From positions 36,981,082 to 37,045,081 of the forward strand of contig OX344751.2 of assembly GCA_947034885.2 (NCBI GenBank): a stretch of 64,000 nucleotides of DNA. The letters are read 5' to 3'. Numbering within the stretch: the first letter of the stretch is position 1; the number at the start of each line of letters is the position of its first letter. The notes beneath the pieces are model-generated. The model ran no database searches and was not told the DNA's origin. It saw nothing but the letters and a program-made list of their open reading frames with translations. Both the position numbers and the translations under genes were made by a program. Shown here piece by piece: positions 32,844-47,175 of the stretch. This stretch comes from Thuidium tamariscinum. Lineage: Eukaryota > Streptophyta > Bryopsida > Hypnales > Thuidiaceae.

Positions 32844-32868
32844 ATTTCAATTTTTTTGAAATAATGAG

Positions 32869-34295
32869 ATGAAATTTAGGATGAATTTTATTTTTTGTAC
32901 AATGAAGGTAGAAAAAAAAATATGAAGTCAATACTTAAAGTCAAATTTGTATATTTTCAAATAAAATAAACTCATTGGATATATGTTCTTTTTACTAGAA
33001 CATTCTCATGACTAGGATATACAATTTATAGTTTCTTGTCAAAGTTATTAGTGATTTATGTTAAACAACTTTCTATATATTCTCTAACCAATTTCCAACA
33101 TAATGATTAACACATTATAGGTCCTACATAGTTTTTCCTAAAAATATTGAAAGGTAAAACTTCACCATTAGGAAGGGCTAGCAAAATCTACTTTTTGAAA
33201 TTTAGACACATTGAGCTTTAAGTAGATGGGAGATTTTTAGTCTAAAATTTTGGAAAGATGTACTTACAGAAGTTATCTAAAAGACCCTATAATTGAATTT
33301 GTTAAAATATCAAAATAGATGAAGATTTTAGCCTTCTTTTAGATATGAGTATTTTGAAGCATTGTTGAGAGTAAAAACGATATGGTATTTGTTGGATTAA
33401 TATAAAAAATGTTTGGATGTGGTATATTTTAATAAGATTTTGAATGCATTTGATCTAATTGATAAGTTTCACCTTGACTTTTCTACCTCTATGCATTTAG
33501 TCTTTTTTTGGTAAATGATTGATAATTTAGTGGAATACATTATATGCTACTTGAATAATCTCACTCCTAAGACTTCAAATCTTTAGTTAAATCAAGTATT
33601 CAAGATGTACAATAAGATAAATGGAAGTTGAAAAATAAAAATTTGTTTGACTTTACTATTGTTTTGTATTTGAAAATGAATCTATTAGAAATGACTAAGA
33701 TTGATGAATTAGTAACCCTTAATGATTGGAAATTCAAATTTTGAATAATAGATGACTATGCAAACATGTTGTGAGTACAAATTAAAGCGTCATTTCTTCA
33801 TTTATCTAAAAACTTACATATCGTTGTATTGATTCTCTTACAGTTGTACAATATAGACTATCAAAAATTTGCTTTGCAAATATTCTATTATTTAAGGGAC
33901 ATAAGAATAATTGATTTCATAAGAAACCAACTTTTATTAAGTTCAAAAAGTGATCCCTCAAAAAAGTACTTGAATATATAAATGAATTGAAATCCTAAGA
34001 AATCCTAACAAATCTTTTTACTTACAAATTAAAATTATGAATTAAAGAAAAAATAAATATTGTGAAAATATTTAGTCCATAATCAATATGATTAAGAAAA
34101 TTCAATTTTTTGTTTCAAATCATATTAAAAAAAACATTGATTAGCGTGATGATTAATTGATATATAAAGTTGTATAGATTTACACTATGGATCATGTCTC
34201 ACAACTTTTGTTTAAAAGTCATCATTAAACTATTATCCTAAATTGTATTTAATAATACATCTTCACAATTTTGAAATTTTCAACTACCCTAGTCT
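32869..34295. other. AT-rich intergenic, nothing assigned
   Basis: No coding ORF or paired ends found over about 1.4 kb. G+C is very low. Confidence 0.4.
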
Positions 34296-34299
34296 TTAA

Positions 34300-35245
34300 C
34301 CCCTAAACCCCTAACCTCTATGTTTTCACCAAAACCGCTTCAAAACTGTCATTTCTTAGACAATTATCAAATTTTTTAAAAAAAACATTTTTTGACAAAA
34401 TTAATCATATGATCTTTTAGAGAACAAGTTTAAGAATATGTGGAAAAAATTTCAGAAATTTCCGCCATGTAGATTGCAAGATAATAGTGTTTGAAGTGAC
34501 AAAAATCAGTTTTTTATCACTGCGGAAATCCGGGCAGCTGCACTTCAGAAGACCATATTTGTGTGAAAAAATGTCCAAAATGATTGTAACTCTTTGGATT
34601 CATTTTTCAAGTGAAGTTGGCTACATGCTTGAAAATTTTCAGATCATTTGGAATTGTGAAACATATAGGAAAAAAATAGTAAGTAGAAAGAAGTAGAAAA
34701 TGAGCCAAAATACTAAATTATTAACAATTTATTTATAAAGTTAAAAGAAGACAATCCCAATGGTTGTAATGTTGTGTTAAACAATATACACCCAATGTTT
34801 TTATTTTTTTTCAAAAATATTGAAAATTTAATTAAATAAAGAATTTCAAACTTTTTTTGTAGTGTAGAGATTTTATAACTAGCCGAAACTACCTCAAACT
34901 AAAAAACCTCATAACTTTTGACTCATTAATCCAAATGGAATGATTCAAAGATTCCCATTCCTGTATAAACCTAAAGAATCAATTTGAAATTTCACTTTTG
35001 AAAAAAAAGTTTTTTTAAAGAAGTTTTTTCAGCTGCCCAGGCTGCCCTCACTTCAAACAAAATGACATATCATGCCATAACTTTTTAACCGTGTAGTCAA
35101 AAGTTACAAAAATTGTTGGGCCTTGAAGCTACTCCTCGGACACATGTTGTATCAAATTTTCAAAGAAAAAAAGTATAAACTCTATTCGTAGTGAGCTGCC
35201 CAAAATTTCTATGTTGCCAAAAAACGCAGCTCAGGGCTTTAGGGG
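34300..35245 (-). mobile_element. TTAA element, subfamily 1 (946 bp)
   Basis: TTAA at 34296-34299 and 35246-35249. Left end CCCCTAAACCCCTAA, right end GGGCTTTAGGGG. It aligns over its length with 10968-11913 in the same orientation and is exactly as long. Confidence 0.85.
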
Positions 35246-35249
35246 TTAA

Positions 35250-35892
35250 GGGATCTGGGTGTTTTGTGATATACTAGAAGTAGAAAATCTTTAAGTTTGA
35301 CTATTATTTAATGTTGTGTTTTACTTTGATTTCCTATAAATATATATATATATTTGATAATCTATACAATATATTATATCTTTTTTTAACTAATCCTAGC
35401 TTTAAATAAACTCAATTTTTATATCAATTCAAAATTTAGAAATATTAAACAAGAAGTACAAGGTTGAATATGATCAAGGTTGGAAAATAAAGTAAAATAT
35501 ATTCCATTAAACTAGTTGCCATCTTGCAAAATTTAGATGTAAATTTAATTTCAAACTTGCTATAAGGTAATATTTAATACACTTATTGGGGTTCAATAAT
35601 TGTTGGTAATGTTTGATGTGTAGTTGGAAAAGTTTTGCATATTATTTTGGAAATGCATTTGATTTACTAAACAGTTTGGCTTTGGATCAAAAGAAAATAA
35701 GCTTTATATAGTCTCAAACTATATGTGAACAAGGTTTCAGTGAGATCTTATTTGAAAAGCAAACTAATTTGAAGACTTATAGTATCACAATGAAATAGCT
35801 TGTTTATCCAATTTTATAACTAAATATCATAGAATTTGTTGTTAACACTAAAAGACTACCAATTGATCTTGCGTAGAAATAGATTACATAAG
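35250..35892. other. AT-rich intergenic, nothing assigned
   Basis: Contains a short TA run at 35339-35355. No ORF or termini recognised. Confidence 0.4.
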
Positions 35893-35896
35893 TTAA

Positions 35897-36907
<1,011 letters not shown>

Positions 36908-36911
36908 TTAA

Positions 36912-38574
36912 TTCAATTAGTATGCCCTACTATATTAACATTAACTTGTATTTATTTGAAAATTATGAAAGGTAGTGAGATACACTAATATAGAAATTTT
37001 TAAAATTTTAGATAAAATTAATTCACAGTGGCCTACATACTTTCATATTATTTGATATATGTAACTGTCATCTTACTTCCATTGATGTTCATCTATTTTT
37101 CATCTACATTCATCCAAAAATTCATAATTTGATACCTTCTTCATCCAAAATTCATCCAATATGGTTAGAAAACTCTCTTATCATTCAAATCTTCACAATA
37201 ATTGAATTAACTTTTATGCTTGTAGCATACTAAAATGGTTATTTAGTATTGATGGATAATTAGCAAGTATGAAAATTAGGATGACCAATCTAACAACAAC
37301 ACCTTTGCACACCACAAAATGCTACAATACTACAATTGCAATTGGTATCGAACAATGTGTTCTTGTAATGAATAGTTAAAACCATATTGAATATCCACTC
37401 TGATGTAAGGTCAAATCACTTAAAACCATCAAAATAAACAACTGAACATAGTTGGAGGTACTTTTTCTCTAAAAAAATTTTGTAACATTAACAATTGGAA
37501 ATCATGAATTAAAAAAAAATTAAAACTCTAAATATGACATGTAATTTTTAAAATTTTTCAAGTGGAAGCCCCTTAAGTCATTGAAACCATCATAGAGATG
37601 AATACAAAACCAAGATTTACAAAAGTCAATAGTCAATCAATTGCCCTTAAGTATAGGGATGGTTTAAACAAGATTGTGAATTTTAAGGTAGTGGGGAACT
37701 CTAAGAATTGTGCCAAATCAACATCTCAAGTAGTTGGGAGGTGGCCACGTTAAATTCTTAATATAATTTTTAAAAAATTAATTTTTTTTCGTGAATATTA
37801 AAAAAAAGTTGAAACAATTGTTTTTTTAGTATTTATTATCCTAACATCGTTCAATCACTCTCTCAATGCTTTAGAAATAGGTAAGTTTTGAAATGTACAC
37901 CACCAATAAAATTTTGCCTACGATGAACTTGCTCTCATTTTATCCATGATGGGATAGTTTACTAATTATAAAAATTGTTTTGGATGTTTCCACTATAGCG
38001 CTTGCTTACATTAAAAAACTTTGGCTTCAAGCCATGAATATGAATATGAATTGTACCTTGTTCAAGAAATGAGACCATTGTAAGTGGGGTATGATGCTCA
38101 AAAAAAGGGACTTATAAGTAGATCATAGTCCATACATTTGGTATAAACCAAAAGAGTTGAGTCATAGCCCATTGTACAATTGGGCTGAATTTTTAAGTAC
38201 AGTTACACATGAAAGCCATTTTTTTAATTTACCCCATAGTCATAGAACTTCTTTTGATCAATGTTGTCTTAGATATCTATGTGCTGATTTCATTAATTTC
38301 TCTCTAATTTTTGGTTGTTTTTGATGATTCCAGGCCTAAAACAACCCCAAAAATTAGTATATAAAGCAATCCTACATAGTTAGCCAAGAAAGATTTCCTT
38401 CCAATTTCCTCCTAGCCTTTACAATTGGATACCTCTAAGACCTTTCCAAGACATGCAGGATTCCAACAAGGATTTCATCCATTGAAAAGAATGATAGGTT
38501 ACAATCCAAGTTTTATTTGGTATAAATGACAAAACTAGACACCATAACTATCTTCCAATCAAAACACTCCATTT
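36912..38574. other. AT-rich intergenic with one decayed MITE
   Basis: Around 37660-37860 the pieces GGGGAACTCTAAGAA and GGAGGTGGCCACGTTAAA recall the CATTAGA-type MITEs, but the termini are not recognisable. Nothing else assigned. Confidence 0.35.
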
Positions 38575-39229
38575 CTATAGACTCCAATCCAATATTCTTT
38601 GGTGTAAACAAGCCCTTAGTATCAAAAGAGGTTTGAGAAAAGACACCGAACTGAACAACAAGGGAACGGTGGAGGAGCCGAGGTGCTGAGTCAGCAGGCC
38701 AGCAGTGCCACGAGGAAGTTCAGGAAACGATGAATCACAAATGCTGCCGTGAATGGGTAAGCTGACTGAGCAGCCACGCTGGCGTACTGGAGTGATGCGG
38801 CCACACCTGAAGAATTTCAAGCCGCCAATCGCATCCAAGCAAGGATAGGGTTCAACTCCACTGATTGGTTCATAACAGCGAACCCCACCCTTTGACTTGT
38901 CTCCCCCCCACTTGTCATCCCCCGGTTGGTGGCACTCCCGCAACGAAAGTCGGATCAGTCGTCGACGGAATACGAATGTCGTTCACTTAGAGACGGAGAT
39001 TCTGAAATCTGGACGAACGTGATTTACAGCCTCGCACAGCAGTCACGCCACCGTCCTTACGATGATGATGGATGAGGGCCGAGGGTTTCCAGGGTTTAGG
39101 GTTCCGAGCTTGTGTCCAGATACGATTTTTCAAATCATGATTGCGGAAAGATAAAATTCCTTGCAGCAAACCGCTCAGGCTTTTGCACCTGTCCATTAGG
39201 AGGCTCTGAAATGGATAGTTGATAGTCAA
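38575..39229 (-). other. GC-richer island with two reverse-strand ORFs, unassigned
   Basis: G+C rises towards 50%. Reverse ORFs at 38575-38943 (122 codons) and 38987-39229 (80 codons) have no recognisable motif and are not linked by a clear intron. It may be a 5' end, a noncoding transcript or a dead gene. Confidence 0.3.
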
Positions 39230-39599
39230 AAAATTAATTGTGTATTACATTGAAGCATGCTAAGATTTGGTTTTTGCTAATTGAAAGGATGGTTTCAGAG
39301 TCCCAATGGCTTCATTCTCAACTAAGTGGTTAGGTGTTTCCTGATTATATTTAAAATAAGAATTAGTTGTTGAAGTACCTTCTTTCAAGTGTTTAAAAAT
39401 CTAAAATAATGATTTATTCAAATATTCATTTCAGTTTTAGAAAGGAACACTTTTAGAAACAAATGCTATTACTTTTTGCATGTTGTAGTGCTAGTTTTTG
39501 AAGCAAGCTAGATTTTTTTTCAAACTGCACATGTATGGGTTTGCAAGGCCTACTGATCACAGATAGGGCCCTATGCCAGACTGTGTTTGAAAATTCATA

Positions 39600-39762
39600 C
39601 CTAATTCAATAATGCTTCAAAAAATATGAAACAACTTGTGTTAGATTCCTCGTTTATTTCTCTTTCACTCAAAAATGAGTGAAAAATATTACCATCCAAA
39701 CAAATACATGAAAAAGGCGGACCAGCCCTTAGATGAGCGGTTTATGAGCCTCCTCCCCTAAG
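39600..39762 (-). mobile_element. Partial fold-back MITE
   Basis: Reverse-oriented relative of 23196-23517; GCGGTTTATGAGCCTCCTCCCC ends it (last 15 bases GAGCCTCCTCCCCTA). The other end was not found. Confidence 0.4.
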
Positions 39763-41062
39763 TTATTGGTATTTGCGAGGGTTAAGTTTCGATGAGAGTG
39801 ACTGAGGGAGTTTCGTGTTGGGCGGAGTCCACTCAAGGATGCTGCGACTTGCATGGCTATCCTGTTGGTGCCGAACTGCTCCGCCTGCAACTTTGGAAGG
39901 GCACTTCCTGTCGAAAGTGGCGGACACACGGGTTTCTGAATCTTTTTAGTGCTTGGGGATAAATTGAAAAAGTGATTGCACTCGGCCTCTCGCAGCAAAT
40001 AATGTGAGAAATTTGAGATCTGCAAGGGAAGTTCGCTCGGCAGTTTTAGATTGCAGTTGGCAGCAGTTGTATTGGAAGAAGCTTCCTGGTTTGAGTCCCT
40101 GGAGTTCGTTGCAGGGGGGTGACGTCACAAGCAAGGTAAGTTTTGGTGGAGTCGGTTGCGCACGTCATTCGTCGTCACGAATGCGGCGTGATGTGGAATT
40201 TTGACTGCCTTAGGTGAATGCCTTACATTTGCAATTACGATTCCAATTCAGTGTTTGCAATATATTGTTTTGTGGAGTTTCGAAACGCATTGTGTGGTGA
40301 GACAGAAACTGGACAATGTGGTAGTGTCTTCCGCAGTCGAGGCATATTTTAGACAAGCGGGTTTCGTGCTTTGAAATTCGAGGCCACGGACATCACCTTC
40401 CGTGGGAAATCGTCTTCGACGGGCATAAAACGTATTCAAACAGGACTCGCGCCTTCAATAGCACTGTGTGTAAGTGTGTCTGCATTGTGCAAATCACGAT
40501 GTAACTCTACTTATGGGAATTGCATTAGGTCAAGCCCACCAAACATGCTGCTGAACAGGAACCACACCCTTACATTGGAAGCCTTAATTAGCAATTGTAT
40601 TACACACTTGTAGGCCATCAAAACGAGATCCTCGAAAGAAGTCAGCCAAAGTGTAAGCTGGCACTAAAAGTATGTTGGAATTGCATGTCTAATTCGTCGA
40701 GATTTAGCAGCTTACCGTGTCGGGTTTCCTTTCAAAATGCTCTTGATCTGCACCACTGTGCCGCTTGGAGAAGAGAGCTGGTAGGCTTTCTGTTTGATGA
40801 CTGGAAAGTTTGGAGTCTGATTCGTTATTTTTATCAACATATGTAGTGTGAAGAACACTGTCCTAACACCCAGTTCTGGAAGAAGACGTACGCCGAGGAA
40901 CTTGATTCAAGTCCTATCAGACCACGGTCCTCACAAATCCCGTTCTACGGAGTACATGATTGATCAAAACGAAGGCAATTGTAGGCAAGCGAGTGTGTGT
41001 TATCAAGTTTCGGTGGTGGTAGCTCGCGCCACAGCATTTGTCACATGAAACTCTTGTAGAGG
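39763..41062. other. GC-richer region, possible gene relic or noncoding exons
   Basis: G+C near 45-50%. Several ORFs of 60-100 codons occur on both strands without motifs. A good donor (CAAG/GTAAGT) at about 40134 ends a plus-strand open stretch that lacks an ATG. I see no supportable protein. Confidence 0.3.
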
Positions 41063-41065
41063 TAA

Positions 41066-41473
41066 GAGCATCCCCATGCCTGCACGCCAAAGGGCTGAAA
41101 AATGATGATGTAGCGTGTTTGCCTTGTGAAACTGCCCCATGCCAGGCAATCCAAACAAAATATTTAGCCAGCAAAAACTTCAATGTAACAATCGCACTCA
41201 ATTGTTGTGTTTCTTCCCTGTGGCTCACTAAATCTTGATTTTCTCAATTCTAGCACACTCTCAAGGAATGTTCAGCCATTCGGAGCTTGGAGGCCCAACA
41301 ATTGGCTTGACATCTTTCACTTGGCTTAATGAAGGTAGTTCTTTGGCTTGGGAGATGTGTTTAGTGAGTGAATTAAGAGTGTAGGCATGGGGCATAAAGC
41401 ACCTTCACTAACCATGAACCCATGTCAAACCCCATTTGGCGCCCTGCTTGAAATGTCTAGCATGGGGATGCTC
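41066..41473. mobile_element. PIF/Harbinger-type MITE 1 (408 bp), target TAA
   Basis: GAGCATCCCCATGC at 41066 is inverted as GCATGGGGATGCTC ending at 41473. TAA on both sides (41063-41065 and 41474-41476). TWA target duplications are the known mark of PIF/Harbinger. Confidence 0.9.
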
Positions 41474-41476
41474 TAA

Positions 41477-42154
41477 GTGAGGGGTGCCAGTCCTCAGTCT
41501 CCTAGCCAAGCAATTCGAATGGTTCCAAAATATGCCCTTCCAACACAACTTGTCGAATTTCCAAGTGTCCAACTTGTTGAATTTTCAAACCACTAGATGT
41601 CTCTCACAACATTCTTGAAAGCTGCTGCTAAAATTTGATGTTTGAGAATATAGCCAAGAAAATACATACTTTGACATTTTAATTTGTAGGAAATAGAAAA
41701 AGAAATTTTCAAAAAAATAAAAATTGGCCATTTGGGAAGACTTCTTAGTGATGAGATTGGACTAAAAAAATGAAGTCAAAACCATCTTTAATGTTCAGAA
41801 GTGCATGTGCAAGGGAGGCCTATTTGCACAATCATCAAGGGTATAAATGATAATGCATTTAGAATTCGTTTAGTAGGAACATTTGTGTTGCTAGTAGGCT
41901 ATACCACAAAAATCTCACCTCAAAACCATTCAATAGTACAAAAAATCCTAAATGTCAAAGTATGACAAATTAACAAAATTGACTGTTAATTAAAAACGTA
42001 TTTTTAAAATTTTCTCAAAAATAAGGGATACAATAAAGATCAAGATATCTAAAAGTAGATTTTATATATTTTGGCATCAGTTTATAGTTCAAAAGTTATA
42101 GTATTCCAAAATTGAAATGCAACGAAACCAAGCAGGTGTTTCTTACAATCACCC
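41477..42154. mobile_element. GGGTGATTGC-type MITE, left end lost
   Basis: Right end GGTGTTTCTTACAATCACCC at 42135-42154. The interior matches other family members (AAAATACATACTTTGACATTT near 41660). The left end appears cut by, or lost next to, the Harbinger MITE ending at 41473. Confidence 0.6.
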
Positions 42155-43128
42155 ATGCCCTATCTTGTTACCACAACCTTTAGGATGTCACTTGTAAATG
42201 CCACCTTGCAAAAACTATTTCTTCAAAATTTCTAAATAAATGTTTATAAACTTCTTTGGCATATAGAAATAGTATGTCCACACTTTATTTGTCTAGCACC
42301 ATCTTATGATAAACCATATATACAAATTTTCTTGTAAAAAGATCATGAATAATAAGTTTCAAAGAGGTTATAGAAGTTGTTTGGGAAAGAGCTACATGCA
42401 ATTGGCCATGCAAAACACAAGATTTTATAAATTTATATCTAATTTCTTCATGAATTGACCTTATGCTTTGTTGATCATGAGAAAAAATACAAATCTAATA
42501 GTGAATTATTGTCAAGAGAATTTGATGGAATTTCAATTGTCAATGATTGTATCTTCAAATGTTAGATAAATGAAAGCCATTTGACTAGCATTCTCTCTAT
42601 AAAGTATGTGGACTTCAAACAACTCTAATATTTATATGTATCAAATAAATTTGCAACCATCATATAAGCCTTCTTCTAAAGAATTGTCCATAAAAAGAAT
42701 ATTTAGGCATTCAACTTTGAGACAAAGCTTTAATTAAAAGTAGAAAATCCAAAAATTCTAATGAATCTAGATAATTATTGGCCTCTAAAACTGTCTGAGA
42801 GTATCCATATAATAATAGTTCAAAAGTTTGATTATTAATTGCATCAATAACATCATTTATCACAAAAGAATAAAGTTGACATTTGAAGTATTTATCTATG
42901 AGCATCTCCCATAGCCAATATCATCATCACCCTTTTTTTTTTTACTTTTTGAGAAAATGCCAAGATGGCAATCACTTCAAATTTGGTGAAGCATTGTATT
43001 TCTACATTCATTGGTCTTTTGGACTTAAAAACAATTTTCCATCATATTTATACACTTTTTTTAATCCAAATTTGGCGACTTCATCCATACATTAAAGAAA
43101 AATGGAAAATTTTGGGCAAAAAAAGATT
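42155..43128. other. AT-rich intergenic, nothing assigned
   Basis: No coding ORF, RNA gene or paired termini recognised. Confidence 0.4.
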
Positions 43129-43354
43129 CATTAGATGTTTTTTGGAGGATTAGAAGACTATTTCAGGCCTATTCCCAATGCTATGAACAGTCAGAATAAA
43201 ATATAATAAATAAATAAATAATTTTAATTTTAAAAAATATTTAAATATTATTATCTGACGTGGCAGTCTCTCAACCATGTCAAATCACAGATGTGGCAGT
43301 TCTCCCACAGTTGGGAACTCGCAGTCTACTAAATTGCAGGAAAAACATCTAATG
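43129..43354. mobile_element. CATTAGATG-ended MITE (226 bp)
   Basis: CATTAGATGTTTTT at 43129-43142 is exactly inverted at 43341-43354. The interior carries ATTATTATCTGACGTGGCAG and TGGGAACTC, shared with 47176-47407. Confidence 0.85.
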
Positions 43355-43419
43355 ACTTTTATCTGGCGAAAAAAAGACATTTATTTTGAAATGGTGCAAT
43401 CTAGCCTCATGGTGCCAAA

Positions 43420-43698
43420 ATGTCTTGCAAATTGATAAAGCTTTTAACTTGGAGGATTGGTAGAAAGCTTGAGTGGATTGCCGGCTACTGGAAAAGCAAG
43501 CCTCTGCCCCAACTTGCTCCCGAGAACAGTGTTTTCAGGTTTAGCTTACTGCAGAAAAGGACAAAGCCTCAAGTATTTGCTCTGAACTGTTGCTGCTGCT
43601 TGTCGCTGTCGCTTTTGGAAGCTCTCCCCAAACTTGATCACTTCATCGCTTCTCATTCCAGTCTTCGAACTTTAGGGTTTGTTTCTTTGATTAAGTAG
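43420..43698 (+). CDS. Small hypothetical ORF, 92 codons
   Basis: ATG at 43420, in a short island of higher G+C (43420-43740). The product has a basic, Trp-containing N-terminus and a Cys/Leu-rich stretch near residues 57-70 (ALNCCCCLSLSLLEALPK). No family recognised, no conserved copy in the window. It could be a first exon or chance. Confidence 0.25.
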   Translation: MSCKLIKLLTWRIGRKLEWIAGYWKSKPLPQLAPENSVFRFSLLQKRTKPQVFALNCCCCLSLSLLEALPKLDHFIASHSSLRTLGFVSLIK

Positions 43699-43739
43699 AG
43701 TTAATTGCAAAGGAAATCCGGATTTGAAACCCGGGTTTT

Positions 43740-44420
43740 AGAGGGAGGTATAACTGAGAATAGTAAAAAAGAAACACAGCACCAAACTCCTTTGGATCTT
43801 AGTTTTGGTGCTTGAAGGAATTTGGTCCTATGTTTTTCCTGAACCCTAGCTTGTAGTCCGACATTCCACCCATTTTACAATGAACTCTAGTGAATTGTCA
43901 CCAATAAGCTTAGTAGTAGTTCCGGGTTGCACTCTTGAAGGATCTGGATGTCACTCTTCAGTTTTGAAGTGATTGATTTTAAGAATGTAGCTCCTGTTGG
44001 ATGGACCCTCTTTAGTGGGGTGCAAAAAAAATTCCATTTTTAACATTGTTGCTTAAAAAAGATTGATATTAAGTAGAATTTGGTGTTTGAACCTTGCATT
44101 GTGACTACTTTTGTACCTTTGAGTATAATAGTACAATTTTTTTTGCCAAAATTTACTTAATAAATAGAGATATTTACTTTTCAAGTTTTGGTTCTTATTG
44201 AACACTTCATAGATCATATTTTTGTTACTTAATGGGGTACTTTTTAACATGAAAGATGTGCTTAGGGATGTCTCCTACATACCTACACAATCAAATTAAA
44301 AAAATTCATCACCAATTGTTTTCAATAATAAAATTACTATGTGAAACCATAGGAATTGACTTTAAAAATTCACCAAAAATGGAATTTTATTTTTTCAAGT
44401 TTGAAATTTCATATGCTTCA
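43740..44420. other. Intergenic, nothing assigned
   Basis: Becomes AT-rich after 44000. No element termini found. Confidence 0.4.
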
Positions 44421-44423
44421 TTA

Positions 44424-44832
44424 GAGCATCTCCACGCCAACACGGGCAATGGTGCAAACTAGGCATTTGGCTAGGCCAAGCCAAGTTTACTACCCCACAA
44501 CACACACAATAAGGCTCAACAAATGACCAGCCACAGCCAAATTTCCCAAGCAAATAGGGAAATGGAAAGTGCCTAGCTTGGCTCGGTATGTGCTTTCGCG
44601 TGGCTTCTGAGGTACAATTGACACATGGGAGAACTTTTTCATTATGACAACAAGCAAAAGGACTTGGCCACCTCATAATTACGTCATATTTCTCCTAGCA
44701 TGCCATATTGGTCCCCCCTCCCATCTCTTTTGCTGAGCCGAGCTATGGGGCGACCTCCCTCCACATTGCCTAGCCCCCTTTATTTTCAAGCCCTAGCTGG
44801 GCTAGGATTCCCTCTCAAGTGTGGGGATGCTC
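44424..44832. mobile_element. PIF/Harbinger-type MITE 2 (409 bp), target TTA
   Basis: GAGCATCTCCACGCC at 44424 against GTGTGGGGATGCTC ending at 44832. TTA on both sides (44421-44423 and 44833-44835). ORFs inside it are not coding. Confidence 0.9.
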
Positions 44833-44835
44833 TTA

Positions 44836-45374
44836 GGTTTGTGTCTAAATTGAATGTTAATTATGTGAGATATAAAATGAAAATTTCATTTTGCTTTATA
44901 CAAAGTTTTTTGAAATGATAGAATAGTAGTTTGAATTATTGTTGTACCCGCCTACATTATACAATAGTTGCAGTTTTCAAAGGTCACATGAAAAAGTTTT
45001 TCTTCCCTAAGCTCAGAATGCCATTCATTTTAATGAAGAGAAAAATCGAATATAGAATGAGGAGAAAACACCATATAGAGCAACCTTATTAGTTGAAATT
45101 ATATCTTGATCTACCCAAAGCATTGTTGATGCTAAAAGAGTCCAAACATATTTTTTATTTTACTTTTTGATCCATATTTTAAATATTTTATTGCTATATA
45201 TTATTATACACAATCAAGACAAATTGGGATGTAGAGTATATACTTTTGCCCCTACTTTTGCCTTCACACTATAGTGTATTCCAAATCCTACAATTCATAT
45301 TTTTCATTCACCTTCTATGTTACAATCCAAAGAAAATGGGATTTGTACTTAAACCAAGACTTGAAGAATTGGAA
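44836..45374. other. AT-rich intergenic, nothing assigned
   Basis: No ORF or termini recognised. Confidence 0.4.
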
Positions 45375-45593
45375 CACGGGACATATTTGGTAAAAACATC
45401 TTTAATATAGTTGTTGCAAATTTTCATAACTTCTAACTATGAGGTTAAAAACTTATTATAAGATGTATCATTTTCATTGCTTGGTAAGTAGCTTAGTAAG
45501 CTCAAAAAAATTCTTTAAAAATCACTATTATCAAAGAAAAAATTGAAATTGATTTCTTAGATTTATGTATACATGGAAAGCTTTGAATTATTC

Positions 45594-45639
<46 letters not shown>

Positions 45640-46698
45640 TGTAGATTATTTATTACAACTATACAACCATTAGAGTTGGCATTTTTCAATTATATAAATA
45701 AGCTATTAGCAATTTAGTATTTCAAATCATTCTTTTTACTTACTATTTTTTCTATATATTAACCACTACAAGATTGAGGCCATTTTTTTGTTAAAACCAC
45801 TAAAAATTGCCGTTTTTGCTATGTTCATCTATAAAAATAAAACAAAACAAAAATTAGAATTTAACCATATTATCTTGTACTTACTTTGTTTGAAATCATG
45901 TAGTAAAAATTTCATGAAGTTTGACCATATAGATTGAAAGATATAACCAATCAAAGTTATTTTTTCAAGAAAATGCTAAAACTATCCAAAAATCAATATT
46001 GTCTAAAACTTTCTCATTACTAGTCCAAATAGAATGAATCAAAGCTCAAAATGTAAACAAAAACATATGATTTTAGATGAATCAAAGCTCAAAATTCTAA
46101 GACCTTAAAAATTTTAATTTTGTTTTTTTGCAAAAAAAAATTGTTGCCTACCAAATTTAGTTTTTGGCTTTTTGTAGTATTATTTTTATTATTGAGTACT
46201 AATTGAATTAAAATCATATTTTTACAAGGATAATCAATTTTTCTATTTTATAATAAAGTTTCAAAAAGTTTAACGAAAAACTGAGGTTATAGGAACCTAT
46301 CCAAAATCCATTTTGTCTCTTGAGGGAACATCAATCTTTTCAAGATTAAACAACTTTAAATGACTTGAAAATTTTCAAGCAAATAGCTATCTTGCCTTGA
46401 AAAATTAATCCAAAAAATATTCATTGTTTTGGATATTTTTTTATACCAATGTGAGCTTGTGAATTGCAATTACCTGGTTTTTCAAAAGGCCAAGAAAAGG
46501 ATTTTTGTCAATTCAAATGTGAGTATCTTGCAACCTACACAATGGAATCATCTTAATTTTTTCCACATCTTTTCAAACTAATGTATTGTAAGATCCTATA
46601 GTAAAATGTGTTTTAAACTTTAAAAAAAAAATTAGGGTCTTTTACTAGTAATGGCACTTTTGGAGCGTTGTAGGAAAAACATAGTCAAATACACTTAG
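45375..46698 (+). mobile_element. Degenerate TTAA element with another nested in it
   Basis: Subfamily 1 landmarks in order (TTGCAAATTTTCATAACTTC near 45414, ACAACCATTAGAG near 45660, CATAGTCAAATACACTTAGGG at the right end). The element at 45763-46345 interrupts it. The interior also holds an (AT)n run at 45596-45636. The left end is approximate. Confidence 0.6.
45763..46345 (-). mobile_element. TTAA element, subfamily 2 related, nested
   Basis: TTAA at 45759-45762 and 46346-46349. It reads in reverse with subfamily 2 features (TAGGAACCTATCCAAA and TGTCTCTTGAGGGAACA near the right end). The host element is continuous at this point in sister copies. Confidence 0.65.
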
Positions 46699-47175
46699 GG
46701 TTTAAAACATCAATTTGAAACATTGTCAAAATTAGCATCATGCCCAACAAGGGTTGATGGATTAATCCCTAAATGGTTTTGACTATGTTTTCTCGAAAAA
46801 TGATCCAAAACTTTCATTTCTAATGTAATTACTAAAACTTAGAAAAAAAACATTTTTGACATATGTAACCATAAATTCTTGTAGTACATTGGTTTGAAAA
46901 GTTGTAGAAAAAATTTCAAAATTTTTCACCTTGTAGATTGCAAGATATCAGCGTTCAAATGAACAAAAATCATTTTTTTGGCCCTATAAAAAACTAGGCA
47001 GCTATACTTTACAAGCTCGCATTGGTATGAAAAAATATCCTAAATAATGGTTATTCTTTGGATTAATTTCTCAAGGCAAATTAGCTAGATGTTTGGAAAT
47101 TTTTAAATCATTTGGAGTTGTTTTACATAGAGGAAAAAAAATAAGCAAGTAAAAGAAATGCTAATAATTTATTTA

